A program made the position numbers and the translations under genes. Source: PALSA-911 sp963839645 (GTDB taxonomy: Bacteria > Pseudomonadota > Alphaproteobacteria > Acetobacterales > Acetobacteraceae). Taken from it: a stretch of DNA of 64,000 nt. Positions 9,437-19,016 of this stretch are shown here, one piece after another; positions within the stretch are counted from its first letter, which is position 1; each line of letters opens with the position of its first letter. The notes beneath the pieces are model-generated. The model made no database searches and was not told where the DNA came from. It saw only the letters and a list, made by a program, of their open reading frames with translations. Location of the stretch: NCBI GenBank assembly GCA_963839645.1, contig CAWIVZ010000001.1, positions 682,001 to 746,000 on the forward strand, read 5' to 3'.

Positions 9437-12252
9437 ATGTTGACACCCACCCCCCTGCCGAATGCCCCGGAAGCCGCTGCTGCGTGCTGACGGAGGCGCT
9501 CGTCGGCGCTCGCGCGCGAGCACGCCGGCACGATCCCGCGCGATGCCGCCCTCGCCGCCTTCCGCCGCCATCTGGCGCGCATCCAGACGCATGTGCGGGA
9601 AGCTTTCGAGCAGGACCAGCTGACCGGGCTGCAGGCCGCGCGGCTGCTGGCGGCGCTGACCGACGGGGTGATCGACGAGCTGTACGACTACGCACCTCGC
9701 GCGCCGTGCTGGGTCCGCTCGGACCGGCTCAGCCTGGCCGCCACCGGCGGCTACGGCCGCGGCGTGCTGGCGCCGTTCAGCGACATCGACCTGCTGTTCC
9801 TGACGCCGAAGCGGCCGAACAAGCACACGCTGCAGGTCGTGGAATACATGCTGTATTTTCTGTGGGACCTAGGGCTGAAGGTCGGGCACGCCACGCGCTC
9901 GATCGACGAATGCCTGAGCGAGGGGGCGAAGGACGCGACCATTCGCACCTCGCTGCTGGATGCGCGCCATCTGACCGGCGAGGCGGCGCTGTTCCAGGAT
10001 TTCCACAAGCGCTTCCGCGCCGCCTGCGTGAAGGCCGGCGCGCGCCGACTACATCGCCGCCAAGCAGGCCGAGCGCGACGTCCGCCATCGCCGCTATGGC
10101 GACAGCCCGTTCGTCGTCGAGCCGAACATCAAGGAAGGCCGCGGCGGCCTGCGCGATCTGCAGACGCTGTACTGGCTGGCGCGCTACGTGTTCGATGCGC
10201 AGACCATGGCGGAGATCGCCGGGTTGGACGCGCCGGGCGGGTCCATCATCACCGACACGGAAGCCAGGCATGCGCGCCGGTCGTGGGAATTCCTCTGGAC
10301 CGTGCGGTTCCACCTGCACTACGTCGCCGGCCGGGCCGAGGAGCGGCTGACGTTCGACCTGCAGCCGGTGGTCGGCGCGCGCATGGGTTATACGCGGCAT
10401 GGCCGGCAGGACGGGGTGGAGCGCTTCATGCGCCACTATTTCCTGACCGTGCGCGAGGTGGCGCGGCTGACGCGGGTGCTGGAACCGGCGATCGTGCGCG
10501 CCGCGCTGGGCCCGCCGGCGATGACGCGCCGAGACCGACAAGGCGCTGGAGGAAGCCGGCTTCGTTCTGGCCGACGGCAAGCTGCTGCCGATGCCGGGGC
10601 GCGATTTCACCGCCGAGCCGAGGCAGATGCTGCGCATCCTGATCGTGGCGCGCAACCGTGGCCTGGAGCTGCATCCGCTGGCGATGCGCTCGCTGATCCG
10701 AAATGAACGCCGCGCCATCGGCCTGCGCGACGATCCGCAGGCGGCGGCCTTGTTCATGGACCTGCTGTGCGGACGCAACGCCGAACACGCCGACGGCGCG
10801 CGCTGGCTGTCGATCCTGAACGAGACCGGCTTCCTCGGCCGCTACCTGCCCGATTGGGGCCGCATCGTCGGCCAGATGCAGTTCGACACCTATCATGTCT
10901 TCACCGTGGACGAGCACACGATCGAGGCGGTGAAGGTGCTGAACACGATGGAACGCGGTGAACTGACCGAGGTGGCTCCGGTCGCCTCGGCTCTGATCCA
11001 CGAGTTGCAGTCGCGCCGGGCGCTGTATCTGGCGATGATGCTGCACGACATCGCCAAGGGCCGCGGCGGCGACCATTCCGCGCTCGGCGCGGACATCGCT
11101 TTGGATGTCGGCCCGGCGCTGGGACTGACCGCCGAGGAAACCGAAACGGTTTCCTGGCTGGTGCTGCATCACCTGCTGCTGAGCCAGACCGCGTTCAAGC
11201 GCGACATCGACGATCCCAAGACCATCCTGGACCTGGCCGAGGTGATCCAGTCGCCGGAGCGGCTGCGCCTGCTGCTGGTGCTGACGGTCGCCGATATGCG
11301 CGCGGTTTCCGCCAAGGTCTGGAACAGCTGGAAGGCGACGCTGCTGCGCGAGCTGTATGCGCGGGTGGCAGAGGTTCTTGCGGGAGGACTATCCACCACC
11401 GAGCGCGACGTGCGGGTGCAGCGGGCCAAGCAGGCGGCCTCGGCGATGCTGGCCGGCTGGCCGGAAACGGACCTGGAGATGTTCACCGGGCTCGGCTATC
11501 CCGGCTACTGGCTGTCGTTCGATCCGGAAACCCATGCCCGCCACGCCCGGCTGATCCGCGATGCGGAAATGCGCAAGACGCCGCTGACGGTCGACACCCA
11601 GCCGCTGCCGGCGCGCGCGGTGACGGAAGTGACGGTCTACGCCGCCGACCATGCCGGGCTGTTCAGCCGGATCGCCGGGGCGCTGGCGATGGCCGGCGCG
11701 TCCATCGTCGATGCGCGCATTCACACCATGACCAACGGCATGGCGCTGGACACGTTCTGGATCCAGGACGCCGCCGGCGGCACCTTCGACGCGCCGCACC
11801 GGCTGGCGCGGCTGTCCGCGCTGATCGAGCAGGCGCTGTCCGGCCGCATCCGGCTGGCGAGCGAGATCCGGAAGATGTCGAAAAGCCTGATGGGCCAGCG
11901 GATGCGCGCCATCCATGTCGCGCCGCGCGTGGTGATCGACAACCGGGCGTCCAATACCCACACCGTATTGGAGGTGAACGGCCGCGACCGTCCCGGCCTG
12001 CTGCACGACGTGACCGCGGCGATCAGCGAGCAGGGGCTGCAGATCGCCTCCGCCCATGTCACGACCTACGGCGTGCGCGCGGTGGACGTGTTCTATGTCA
12101 AGGACGTGTTCGGCATGAAGGTGGAGAACGAACGCAAGCTGCAGCAATTGCGCGAGGCGCTGCTGGCCGCGCTGGAAAACCCCGAGGCCGCCGCCGCGCC
12201 GGCCGCCGAGGCGGAAGCGCCGCGCAAGCGCCGCCGGGCGGCCGCGGAGTAG
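9437..12252 (+). CDS. glnD: Bifunctional [protein-PII] uridylyltransferase/uridylyl-removing enzyme (frameshifted at the 5' half)
   Basis: Nitrogen sensor that adds UMP to, or removes it from, PII proteins in response to glutamine. The nucleotidyltransferase motif GGYGRGVLAPFSDIDLLF lies near 9749-9802. The HD hydrolase motif HDIAKGRGGDHS is near 11045-11080. Two C-terminal ACT domains start at YAADHAGLFSRIAG (about 11640) and EVNGRDRPGLLHDV (about 11971). The tail is Ala/Arg/Lys-rich. Frame changes occur between 9480 and 9560, near 10040 and near 10535; from 10591 to the stop the frame is clean. Corrected length is about 935 residues, as expected. It follows mutS by 52 bases, an order seen in other Rhodospirillales. 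Confidence 0.9.
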
Positions 12253-12306
12253 CAGCCTCCGCCCCGTTGGTCTGCACCGGAGGATGTTGCTGGATTGGCA
12301 TAGATC

Positions 12307-13563
12307 ATGATCCGGGTGGGGCTGGCGAGCGAGACCGATTGGGACGGCTGGCGCGCGGCCACGCGGGCGCTGGTCCTGAACGGCATACCTGCGGAAGACG
12401 TGGTTTGGTCTGTGGGGCAAGGCGACGCCTTGCCGGAAGCGATCGGTAGCTTCGGGGTTTCGCGCTCGTTGATCCAGTTGGCGCAGGTGGCCATCCAGGC
12501 GCGGTCCCCCAGGCGGTTTGCCTTGCTGCACCGGCTGGTGATGAAGGCGGATGAGCCGGCGCTGGCCGAGGCGCGGCGACTGGCGCTGGCGGTGCGGGCC
12601 GAGGCGCACCGCATGCGCACGGAACTTCGCTATCTGCCGGTCGGGGACCGGTATGTCGGCTGGTACGCGCCCCGGCATTTCGTGTTGGAAGCGAACGCCA
12701 GGCTGCTGGCGCGGCGGTTTTCCCATCTGGCTGTCTCGGTTTTGACGCCCGATGGCAGCGCGCATTGGCAGGGCGGCGAGCCGGTTTTCGGCGCGGCTGC
12801 CGATCTCGGTGACGACGCGGCGCTGGCCGCGTTCTGGCGGGAACGGGGCAGCGAGATCGTGGCCGGCGCCGGCGCCGGTTCGTCGCTGCCGGCGGCGGAG
12901 GCGTTGGACGAGGACCCGAGGCCGCCCGACCGGCCGGCGATCGGGCCGGTGGTGTTGCCGCGGCGCGATCTGCCGGACCTGGACCTTGCTGCGGCCGAGG
13001 CCGCTTCCTGCGCGCGCTGCGGGTTGGCGGCGCCGGCGACGCAGGCGGTGTTCGGCGAGGGGCCAGGCGACGCGCGGCTGATGTTCATCGGCGAGCAGGC
13101 CGGGGACCAGGAGGATGTCATCGGCCGCCCGTTCGTCGGTCCCGCCGGCCAATTGCTGGACCGGGCGCTGGAGGAAGCGGGCATCGACCGGCGCGAAACC
13201 TACGTCACCAACGTGGTGAAGCATTTCAAATTCGTCCCGCGCGGCACGCGCCGCCTGCACCAGAAGCCGGATGCCGGCGAGATCGCGGCGTGCAGCGTCT
13301 GGCTGGACCGCGAGCGCGCCGTGCTGCGCCCGACGCTGATCGTGCTGCTCGGCGCGACGGCGGCGCAGGCGGTGCTGGGGCGGCTGGTGACCATCGGCCG
13401 CGAGCGCGGGCGGCCGATCGCGCTGGCCGATGGGCAGCTCGTGTTTGTCACCGTGCACCCATCCTATCTGCTGCGGCTGCCGGACGCGGAGTCCCGGGCG
13501 CGCGAATACCGCAATTTCGTCGGCGACCTGCGCCGGGCGGGAGAGCTGGCCCGCGCGGGGTGA
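12307..13563 (+). CDS. DUF4130-UdgX fusion: uracil-DNA binding/glycosylase-family protein
   Basis: Two-domain DNA-repair protein of 418 residues. Residues 1 to about 190 match the DUF4130 (TIGR03915) type, as judged from its RTELRYLPVGDRYVGWYAP and PRHFVLEANARLLARRF blocks. Residues 235 onward are a UdgX-type uracil-DNA glycosylase: Cys235 and Cys238, GEQAGDQED near 262, VKHFKFVPRG near 305 and RRLHQKP with His318, then Cys329 and the HPSYLL segment near the end. In mycobacterial UdgX the His of the matching KRRIH loop forms a covalent bond with the abasic site left after uracil excision; this His is kept. The radical-SAM protein usually paired with DUF4130 is not adjacent. It ends nine bases from the convergent reductase. 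Confidence 0.82.
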   Translation: MIRVGLASETDWDGWRAATRALVLNGIPAEDVVWSVGQGDALPEAIGSFGVSRSLIQLAQVAIQARSPRRFALLHRLVMKADEPALAEARRLALAVRAEAHRMRTELRYLPVGDRYVGWYAPRHFVLEANARLLARRFSHLAVSVLTPDGSAHWQGGEPVFGAAADLGDDAALAAFWRERGSEIVAGAGAGSSLPAAEALDEDPRPPDRPAIGPVVLPRRDLPDLDLAAAEAASCARCGLAAPATQAVFGEGPGDARLMFIGEQAGDQEDVIGRPFVGPAGQLLDRALEEAGIDRRETYVTNVVKHFKFVPRGTRRLHQKPDAGEIAACSVWLDRERAVLRPTLIVLLGATAAQAVLGRLVTIGRERGRPIALADGQLVFVTVHPSYLLRLPDAESRAREYRNFVGDLRRAGELARAG

Positions 13564-13572
13564 CCGGAAGGC

Positions 13573-14794
13573 TCAGCGCGGGATCAGCGATTGCAGCGGC
13601 GTCGCCGGATCGGCGATGGCGGCCGGGTCCACTTGCTTGGCGGATTTGATCATCGCGGTGCCGGCGCGGATGTCGCGCGGGTTGTTGGCGGCGGTGACCG
13701 CGATGACGCGGTTGTCATCCAGCAGGTGCACGGCGGTGAAGCTGTGCGGGTTGTCGCCGGGGCGAAGGATGGTCCGTGTCGCGTCCACCGCGAGGCCGGC
13801 GACCTGCAGGTTGACATGGTACCTGATCGGTCCAGAACCAGGGGATGTCGTCATAGGGCCTCTCGACACCCGCCATCGCCTGGCCGACCGCGACGCCGTG
13901 GTTCTGGGCGTGCCGCCAGGCTTCCAGGCGCAGGTGCCTGCCGAACAGCGGATGGAAGAACGCCGCCACGTCGCCGGCGGCGTAGATGTTGGCGACCGAG
14001 GTGCGGCCCAACGCGTCCACCACGATGCCGCCGTCGATCTTTACCCCGGCCTGGCGCGCCAATGTCAGGCTGCGCTCCATGCCGACCCCGGCCAGCACGA
14101 CATCGCCGGACAGGCCGAAACCGCCGCCGCAGAACACCGACAGCGTGCCGTCCGGTGCGGCGTCGATCGCTTCCACCGCCATGTTGAAATGCAACTCGGT
14201 GCCCGCACCCTGGTGCAGGTCGGTGATGAAGGCGGCGATCTCCGGCGTGACGCTGCGGCCCATCGGGGACGGGCCGGCTTCGAGCACGTTCACCTCGGCG
14301 CCGCGCTTGCGGGCGGAGGCGGCGATTTCCAGGCCGATCACGCCGGCGCCGATGCAGACCACGCGCCGGGCGGTGGCCAGCCGGGCGCGGATCGCCCGCG
14401 CGTCCTCGATCGTGCGCAGGGTCAGAGCGTGTTCCGCGCCGGGGACGGACAGGCGCCGGGCCCGCCCGCCGGTGGCGAGCAGCAACTTGTCGTAGGCCAG
14501 CACGCTGTCATCGGCGAGGCGGATGCGCTGGCCGATCGGATCGAGGTCGATCACCTCGCTGTTGGGGTGGAAGTCGATGTCGAGTTCGGCGTAGCGCTCT
14601 TCCTTGTGGAAATACTGCACCGCCGGCGGCTCCGGCTCGGTGAGCCAGGCCTTCGACAGTGGCGGGCGCTCGTAGGGGCGCCAGGGCTCCTCACCGAGCA
14701 GCAGGATGCGGCCGGCAAAGCCGGCCTGGCGCATGGCGGTGGCGGCCCAGCCGCCGGCCTGGCCGGCGCCGATGATGATGTGGGTGGTTTTCAT
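13573..14794 (-). CDS. FAD/NAD(P)-dependent ferredoxin reductase family oxidoreductase (one frameshift)
   Basis: Flavoprotein of about 406 residues that would pass electrons from NAD(P)H to a ferredoxin or Rieske protein. The FAD-binding motif IIGAGQAGGWAA is at the N-terminus, PYERPPLSKAWL follows as in rubredoxin/ferredoxin reductases, the NAD motif CIGAGVIGLEIAA is near residue 150, and the second FAD motif NIYAAGDVAAF near 280. One extra G near 13835 shifts the frame: on one side the sequence reads DIPWFWTDQ and on the other YHVNLQVAGLA, which join perfectly if that base is removed. It is divergent from the Rieske ferredoxin gene 114 bases away, its likely electron acceptor. Confidence 0.85.
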
Positions 14795-14908
14795 GCGGCG
14801 ATGCTCGCCCGGGAATCGATCCGCGCCAAGGGGGCGCAAGCAGGGGGCGGGTTGGAAGCCGGGTTGGACCCTGGCATTGTGCGGCATCTTCAGAAAGGGA
14901 CGCACGAC

Positions 14909-15232
14909 ATGGCGGATGCGGCTTGGATCAGGGTAGCGGGCACGGCGGATGTGGCCGAGGGCAAGATGATCGGCGTGCGCGTCGGCGCCAAGGATCTGGC
15001 CGTCTATCACATGCCGGGCGGGGGATATTGCGTCACCGACAATGTCTGCACGCATGAGTTCGCGTTGCTGTCGGATGGCTGGTTCGAGGATGGCTGCATC
15101 GAATGCCCGCTGCACGCCGGCCGGTTCGACGTGAAGACCGGCAAGGGCCAGGGCGCGCCGATCGACAAGGATCTGGACGTGTTCGAGGTGAAGGTCGAAG
15201 GCGGCGATATCCTGGCCAAGCTGCCGGGCTGA
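14909..15232 (+). CDS. Rieske-type [2Fe-2S] ferredoxin
   Basis: Small soluble electron carrier of 107 residues. The Rieske ligands are complete: CTHEFALLSDGW (Cys and His of box 1) and CPLHAGRFD (Cys and His of box 2), about 18 residues apart. No transmembrane or signal segment is present, so it is the ferredoxin type used with ring-hydroxylating oxygenases, not the membrane bc1 protein. The ATG at 14909 is chosen because an AAAGGGA site lies just upstream. It is divergent from the ferredoxin reductase at 13573-14794, forming a two-protein electron chain, but no oxygenase alpha subunit is seen in the window. Confidence 0.85.
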   Translation: MADAAWIRVAGTADVAEGKMIGVRVGAKDLAVYHMPGGGYCVTDNVCTHEFALLSDGWFEDGCIECPLHAGRFDVKTGKGQGAPIDKDLDVFEVKVEGGDILAKLPG

Positions 15233-15314
15233 ACAGCCGGCGCAACAAGCGGAAGGCGGCGGAGAGCGGCGGGTACTAGGGTTTCTCGCGTTGAAACCAC
15301 AGGAGCCCGCCCCA

Positions 15315-15794
15315 ATGAATCCCGCCATGACCGCTTTTCGCTGCGTGCCGATCCCCACCGAGACCGCCGAGCGCTTCCGCCGCACCGGGATCGACGACAA
15401 CGGCAATGCCATCCGCCGGATGGTATCGAGCGGGGTCGCCCCCTGCCGGCACTGCCTGCGAGAGGCAAGCGAGGGCGAGGCGGTGCTGCTCGGCTCCTAC
15501 AACCTGCCGGGCCCGCTCGGCATCTACTGGACCCCGAGCCCGATCTTCGTGCACGCGGAACCCTGCGAGCGCTTCTCGGCGGCGGGCGAGGTTCCGGAAA
15601 TCGTCCGCGGTCGGCTGGTTTCCGTGCGGTCCTACGACGCCGGCGATCAATGCATCTACGATCTGGGCGAGGCGGTCGAAGGCGGGCAGGTGGATGCGCC
15701 GCTGGCGCGCGCCATCGCCGATCCGCGGACGAAGTTCGTGAACATCCACACGGCCAAGCCGGGCTGTCTGCTGGTTCGGGTGGAGCGGGCCTGA
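15315..15794 (+). CDS. DUF1203 family protein
   Basis: A 159-residue soluble protein of unknown function. It matches the DUF1203 pattern: an N-terminal FRCVPIPTE segment, a central CRHCLREASEGEAVLLGSY block with two Cys, then PSPIFVHAEPCERF and a C-terminal stretch rich in small hydrophobics. The ATG at 15315 follows a CAGGAG site with normal spacing; a TTG at 15291 would add eight residues. It is followed by the tandem repeat and inverted repeat upstream of the amidohydrolase genes. No function is proposed. Confidence 0.75.
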   Translation: MNPAMTAFRCVPIPTETAERFRRTGIDDNGNAIRRMVSSGVAPCRHCLREASEGEAVLLGSYNLPGPLGIYWTPSPIFVHAEPCERFSAAGEVPEIVRGRLVSVRSYDAGDQCIYDLGEAVEGGQVDAPLARAIADPRTKFVNIHTAKPGCLLVRVERA

Positions 15795-15796
15795 CG

Positions 15797-15885
15797 GAAC
15801 ACGGATAACCGAACACGGATAACCTAGGAACGGGGACCGGCCGGCGCTATACTGGCCGGTAACCCAGGGAACAGGGAATTATCCG
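15797..15885 (+). promoter_or_regulatory. Tandem 14-bp repeat plus inverted repeat, putative operator/promoter
   Basis: GAACACGGATAACC occurs twice head to tail (15797-15810 and 15811-15824). The core CGGATAA recurs inverted at 15879-15885. Between them is an inverted repeat, ACCGGCC at 15836-15842 and GGCCGGT at 15854-15860, whose 11-base loop contains TATACT, a possible -10 element. The array sits in the gap before the amidohydrolase pair, 19 bases short of the first ATG. A binding site for a regulator is the natural reading but no regulator gene is nearby. Confidence 0.45.
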
Positions 15886-15903
15886 TCCGATGACCTACGC
15901 CCC

Positions 15904-17001
15904 ATGATCCTAGATCGCCCCATCGACTGCGACGTACATCCCGTCGTGCCCGGATTGCCGGCGCTGATGCCGTATCTGGACGATATGTGGCGCGAGCTGG
16001 TGGTGCGCCGCGGCGTCGATGAACTGGTGTCGATCTCCTATCCCACCCACGCGCCCATCACCACGCGGGCGGATTGGCGCGGCGCCGACGGGCGCACCGC
16101 GACCACGCCGGAACTGCTGGCGGCCCAGGCGCTGGACCCGTTCGGCACCGGCACCGCCATCCTGAACTGCCTGTACGGCGTGCAGCTGCCGTTCAGCGAG
16201 GACATGGGCGCGGTGTTCGCCCGGGCGGTAAACGACTGGATCGCCCGGGAGTGGCTGGACCGCGATCCGCGGCTGCGCGCCTCCATCGTGCTGCCGGTGC
16301 AGAGCGCCGAACTGGCGGTGGAGGAGATCGAGCGGCTGGCGCACGACAAGCGCTTCGTGTCCGTGCTGCTGCTCGTGATGGGAGAAACGCCGCTGGGCCG
16401 GCGCCAGCACTGGCCGATCTACGCGGCGGCCGAGCGGCACGGATTGTCGGTCTCCATCCACGCCGGCAGTTCCTATCGCAATCCCCCCTCCCCCATCGGC
16501 TGGACCAGTTACTACACCGAGGAATACATCAATCAGGCCGGCGCGTTTCAGACCCAGCTGACCTCGCTGGTGTGCGAGGGCGTGTTCGCGAAGTTTCCGA
16601 AGCTGAAAGTCGTGATGCTGGAATCCGGCTTCACCTGGCTGCCGGGCTATCTGTGGCGGCTGGAGAAGTTCTGGAAAGGCGTGCGCATGGAAGTGCCCTG
16701 GGTGGACCGGCTGCCCGGCGAGATCGTGCGCGAGCATGTGCGGTTTTCCCTGCAGCCGTTCGACGGCCCGCCCGACCCGGCGGCGATTGGCCGGCTGATG
16801 GAGCACATGCGGTCCGACGAGTTGCTGGTCTATTCCACCGACTACCCGCACTGGCAGTTTGACGGGCAGGATGTGATGCCCGAAGGTTTCTCCGCCGAGC
16901 TGATCCGCAAGATCACGATCGATAATCCGCTGAAGGCGTTTCCGCGTCTGGGGCTGGCCCAAGGTGGCCAGGCGCACAGCAACAAGGAGTTGGCGTCATG
17001 A
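15904..17001 (+). CDS. Amidohydrolase-2 family metal-dependent hydrolase
   Basis: TIM-barrel hydrolase or decarboxylase of 365 residues, cytosolic. The N-terminal metal motif reads DCDVHP (residues 8-13), a central strand gives VSIHAGSS, then VVMLESGFTWLP and the C-terminal VYSTDYPHWQFD, all in the places expected of amidohydrolase-2 proteins such as aminocarboxymuconate-semialdehyde decarboxylase relatives. It shares its general plan with the next gene, with which it overlaps by ATGA, so the two are probably translationally coupled and may form a hetero-oligomer or act in sequence. Substrate unknown; aromatic or cyclic acids are typical for the family. Confidence 0.8.
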   Translation: MILDRPIDCDVHPVVPGLPALMPYLDDMWRELVVRRGVDELVSISYPTHAPITTRADWRGADGRTATTPELLAAQALDPFGTGTAILNCLYGVQLPFSEDMGAVFARAVNDWIAREWLDRDPRLRASIVLPVQSAELAVEEIERLAHDKRFVSVLLLVMGETPLGRRQHWPIYAAAERHGLSVSIHAGSSYRNPPSPIGWTSYYTEEYINQAGAFQTQLTSLVCEGVFAKFPKLKVVMLESGFTWLPGYLWRLEKFWKGVRMEVPWVDRLPGEIVREHVRFSLQPFDGPPDPAAIGRLMEHMRSDELLVYSTDYPHWQFDGQDVMPEGFSAELIRKITIDNPLKAFPRLGLAQGGQAHSNKELAS

Positions 17002-18110
17002 ACGTCGATGTTCTGAACCGTTCCGGCACGCATCTGGCCTCGTCCAACCGGCTCATGATCGCCGATTGCGACATCCATCCGCGGATCGCCGGCGTGAAGG
17101 CGCTGTATCCGTGGCTTTCCAAGCGCTGGCAGGAGCATCTGGAAACCTTCGGGATGACGCATCGCCAGCCCTATGAGCGCGGGCCGGCCTATCCCAAGGC
17201 GCAGCCGATGGCCTCGCGCCGGAACTCGTTCCCACCCAGTGGCGGCGGCCCCGGCAGCGATCTGGCCTTCATGGCCTGGCAGCATCTGGACGCCAACAAT
17301 GTCGAACTCGGCATCCTCAACCCGCTGACCCCGTCCGGCCAGGGCGCGGTCAATCCCGACCTGTCCGGCGCCATGGCGCATGCGGTGAACGAGTGGCAGA
17401 TCGAGAAATGGACCAGCCAGGACGCCCGGCTGAAAGCCTCGATCGTGGTTCCGTACGAGGATACCGCCGCTTCCGTGGCGGAGATCGAGCGCTATGCCGG
17501 CAATCCGCATTTCGCCCAGGTTCTGCTGCTGAGCCGCACCGGGGAGCCGCCGGGGCAGCGGCGCTACTGGCCGATCTATGAAGCCGCGGCGGCGGCCGGG
17601 CTGCCGGTGGCGTTCCACGCCTTCGGCCATGGCGGCCACCCCAATACGGCCAGCGGCTGGCCGTCGTACTATATCGAGGACATGGTCGGGCACGCCCAGT
17701 CCAGCCAGGCCGGGCTGGTGAGCCTGGTGATGGAAGGGGTGTTCGAACGCATCCCGAGCCTGAAGGTGGTGATGGTGGAAGCCGGCTCGGCCTGGGCCCC
17801 TTCCCTGCTCTGGCGCATGGACCGGCAGTGGCGGAAGCTGAAGGCGGAAACCCCGCATCTGCACAGGCTGCCGTCGGAATACGTCAAAGGCCAGGTGTGG
17901 TTCACCACCCAGCCTTTGGAGGAGCCCGAACCGCGCGAGCATCTGCTCGATGCGATCGAGTGGCTCGGCTGGGACCGGTTCCTGTTCGCGACCGACTATC
18001 CGCACTGGGACTTCGACGACCCGGCCTTCGCCCTGCCGGTGCGCATTTCCGAGGAAAAGCGCCGCCAGTTCTTCCGCACCAACGCCAACGCGGTCTACGG
18101 CCCGGGCTGA
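16998..18110 (+). CDS. Amidohydrolase-2 family metal-dependent hydrolase, second copy
   Basis: A 370-residue paralogue-like partner of the preceding gene. The metal motif is DCDIHP near residue 24, followed by VAFHAFGHGGHP, VVMVEAGSAWAPS and FATDYPHWDFD. A loop rich in Pro, Gly and Ser (about 70-90) is longer than in the first protein. Its ATG overlaps the upstream stop as ATGA. The 3' end overlaps the convergent enoyl-CoA hydratase gene by 16 bases. As with the first, the chemistry could be hydrolysis or non-oxidative decarboxylation; the sequence alone does not decide. Confidence 0.8.
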   Translation: MNVDVLNRSGTHLASSNRLMIADCDIHPRIAGVKALYPWLSKRWQEHLETFGMTHRQPYERGPAYPKAQPMASRRNSFPPSGGGPGSDLAFMAWQHLDANNVELGILNPLTPSGQGAVNPDLSGAMAHAVNEWQIEKWTSQDARLKASIVVPYEDTAASVAEIERYAGNPHFAQVLLLSRTGEPPGQRRYWPIYEAAAAAGLPVAFHAFGHGGHPNTASGWPSYYIEDMVGHAQSSQAGLVSLVMEGVFERIPSLKVVMVEAGSAWAPSLLWRMDRQWRKLKAETPHLHRLPSEYVKGQVWFTTQPLEEPEPREHLLDAIEWLGWDRFLFATDYPHWDFDDPAFALPVRISEEKRRQFFRTNANAVYGPG

Positions 18111-18913
18111 GCGGCAGGCGGCGCGGCCTTCGCCGCGCGGCGGCGCTCGACGAAGGCGCCCATCAGTTGTTTGGTCTCGCCGGTGGCGTGCCCGGCGGCC
18201 ACGGCCCGGATGCCCTGCTGCACCGCGTCGGCGATGGACATGCGTTCCCAGTCCCGGATCAGTTCCTTTTGCGCGCGGATCGCCAGCGGGCCGGCGGACA
18301 GGATGGCGCCTACCCAGTCCTCCACCGCCGCGTCCAGCTCGCCGGGCGGCACCAGGCGTTCGATCAGCCCGCAGGCGGCGGCTTCCTGGGCGGGGATGTG
18401 GCGGCCGGTGAAGACCAGCTCGCGGGTTTTGCCCCAGCCGATCAGCTGCGGCAGCAGGCAGGCCTCCATGCCGGAGGGCAGGCCGAACAACACCTCCGGC
18501 ATACCGAAGCGGCTGTCGTCGGACGCCGCGCGCATGTCGCAGGCCGCCGCCACCTCCAGCCCCGCCCCCAGGCAATAGCCCTGGATGCGGGCGATGACCG
18601 GCACTGGGGTGCGGCGGATCGCCTCGCACATCCGGTGCGTCAGGCTGGGGCCGAGCATCGCGTCATGCGCCTCGAACCCCGCCATTTCCGTCAGATTGGC
18701 GCCGCCGATGAAGGATCGGCCGCCGGCGCCGGTCAGCACGACCACGCGTAGCCGGGGCTCGCCCGCCAGCGCCTCGATCGCCTCGGCCAGCCGGCGCTTG
18801 CCTGCATTGCCCAGCGCATTGTGGTGCGCGGGATTGTTCACCGTGACGCGGACGACGATGCCGGGCTCGCCACGGTCTTCGTGCACGACCTGCACCAGTT
18901 CGGTTGCGGACAT
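18095..18913 (-). CDS. Enoyl-CoA hydratase/isomerase family protein
   Basis: Crotonase-fold enzyme of 272 residues acting on an acyl-CoA in the cytosol. VNNPAHHNALG and GGRSFIGGANLTEM supply the first oxyanion-hole strand; IQGYCLGAGLEVAAACDMRAAS the second; FGMPEVLFGLPSGMEA contains the Glu expected at the active site of hydratases. The start at 18913 is supported by a CAGGAG site ten bases upstream. It is convergent with the second amidohydrolase and divergent from the third. The exact substrate is open; its place among three amidohydrolases suggests a ring-cleavage or side-chain degradation pathway. Confidence 0.82.
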   Translation of the reverse strand: MSATELVQVVHEDRGEPGIVVRVTVNNPAHHNALGNAGKRRLAEAIEALAGEPRLRVVVLTGAGGRSFIGGANLTEMAGFEAHDAMLGPSLTHRMCEAIRRTPVPVIARIQGYCLGAGLEVAAACDMRAASDDSRFGMPEVLFGLPSGMEACLLPQLIGWGKTRELVFTGRHIPAQEAAACGLIERLVPPGELDAAVEDWVGAILSAGPLAIRAQKELIRDWERMSIADAVQQGIRAVAAGHATGETKQLMGAFVERRRAAKAAPPAAQPGP

Positions 18914-19016
18914 GGGGGGCTCCTGCGTGTTTGGCCGGGATGATCGCACGCGGCACGGGTTGAGCCTATCGGGCGATCATGCCGTAATCGCCGGAACGAA
19001 CGAGGGGGAAACCGAC

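Noticed and set aside
11389..13458. Antisense open frame of 689 codons over glnD/udgX
   Set aside because: Lies opposite clearly conserved genes; very GC-rich DNA has few stops in other frames; composition is Arg/His-rich with no recognisable domain.
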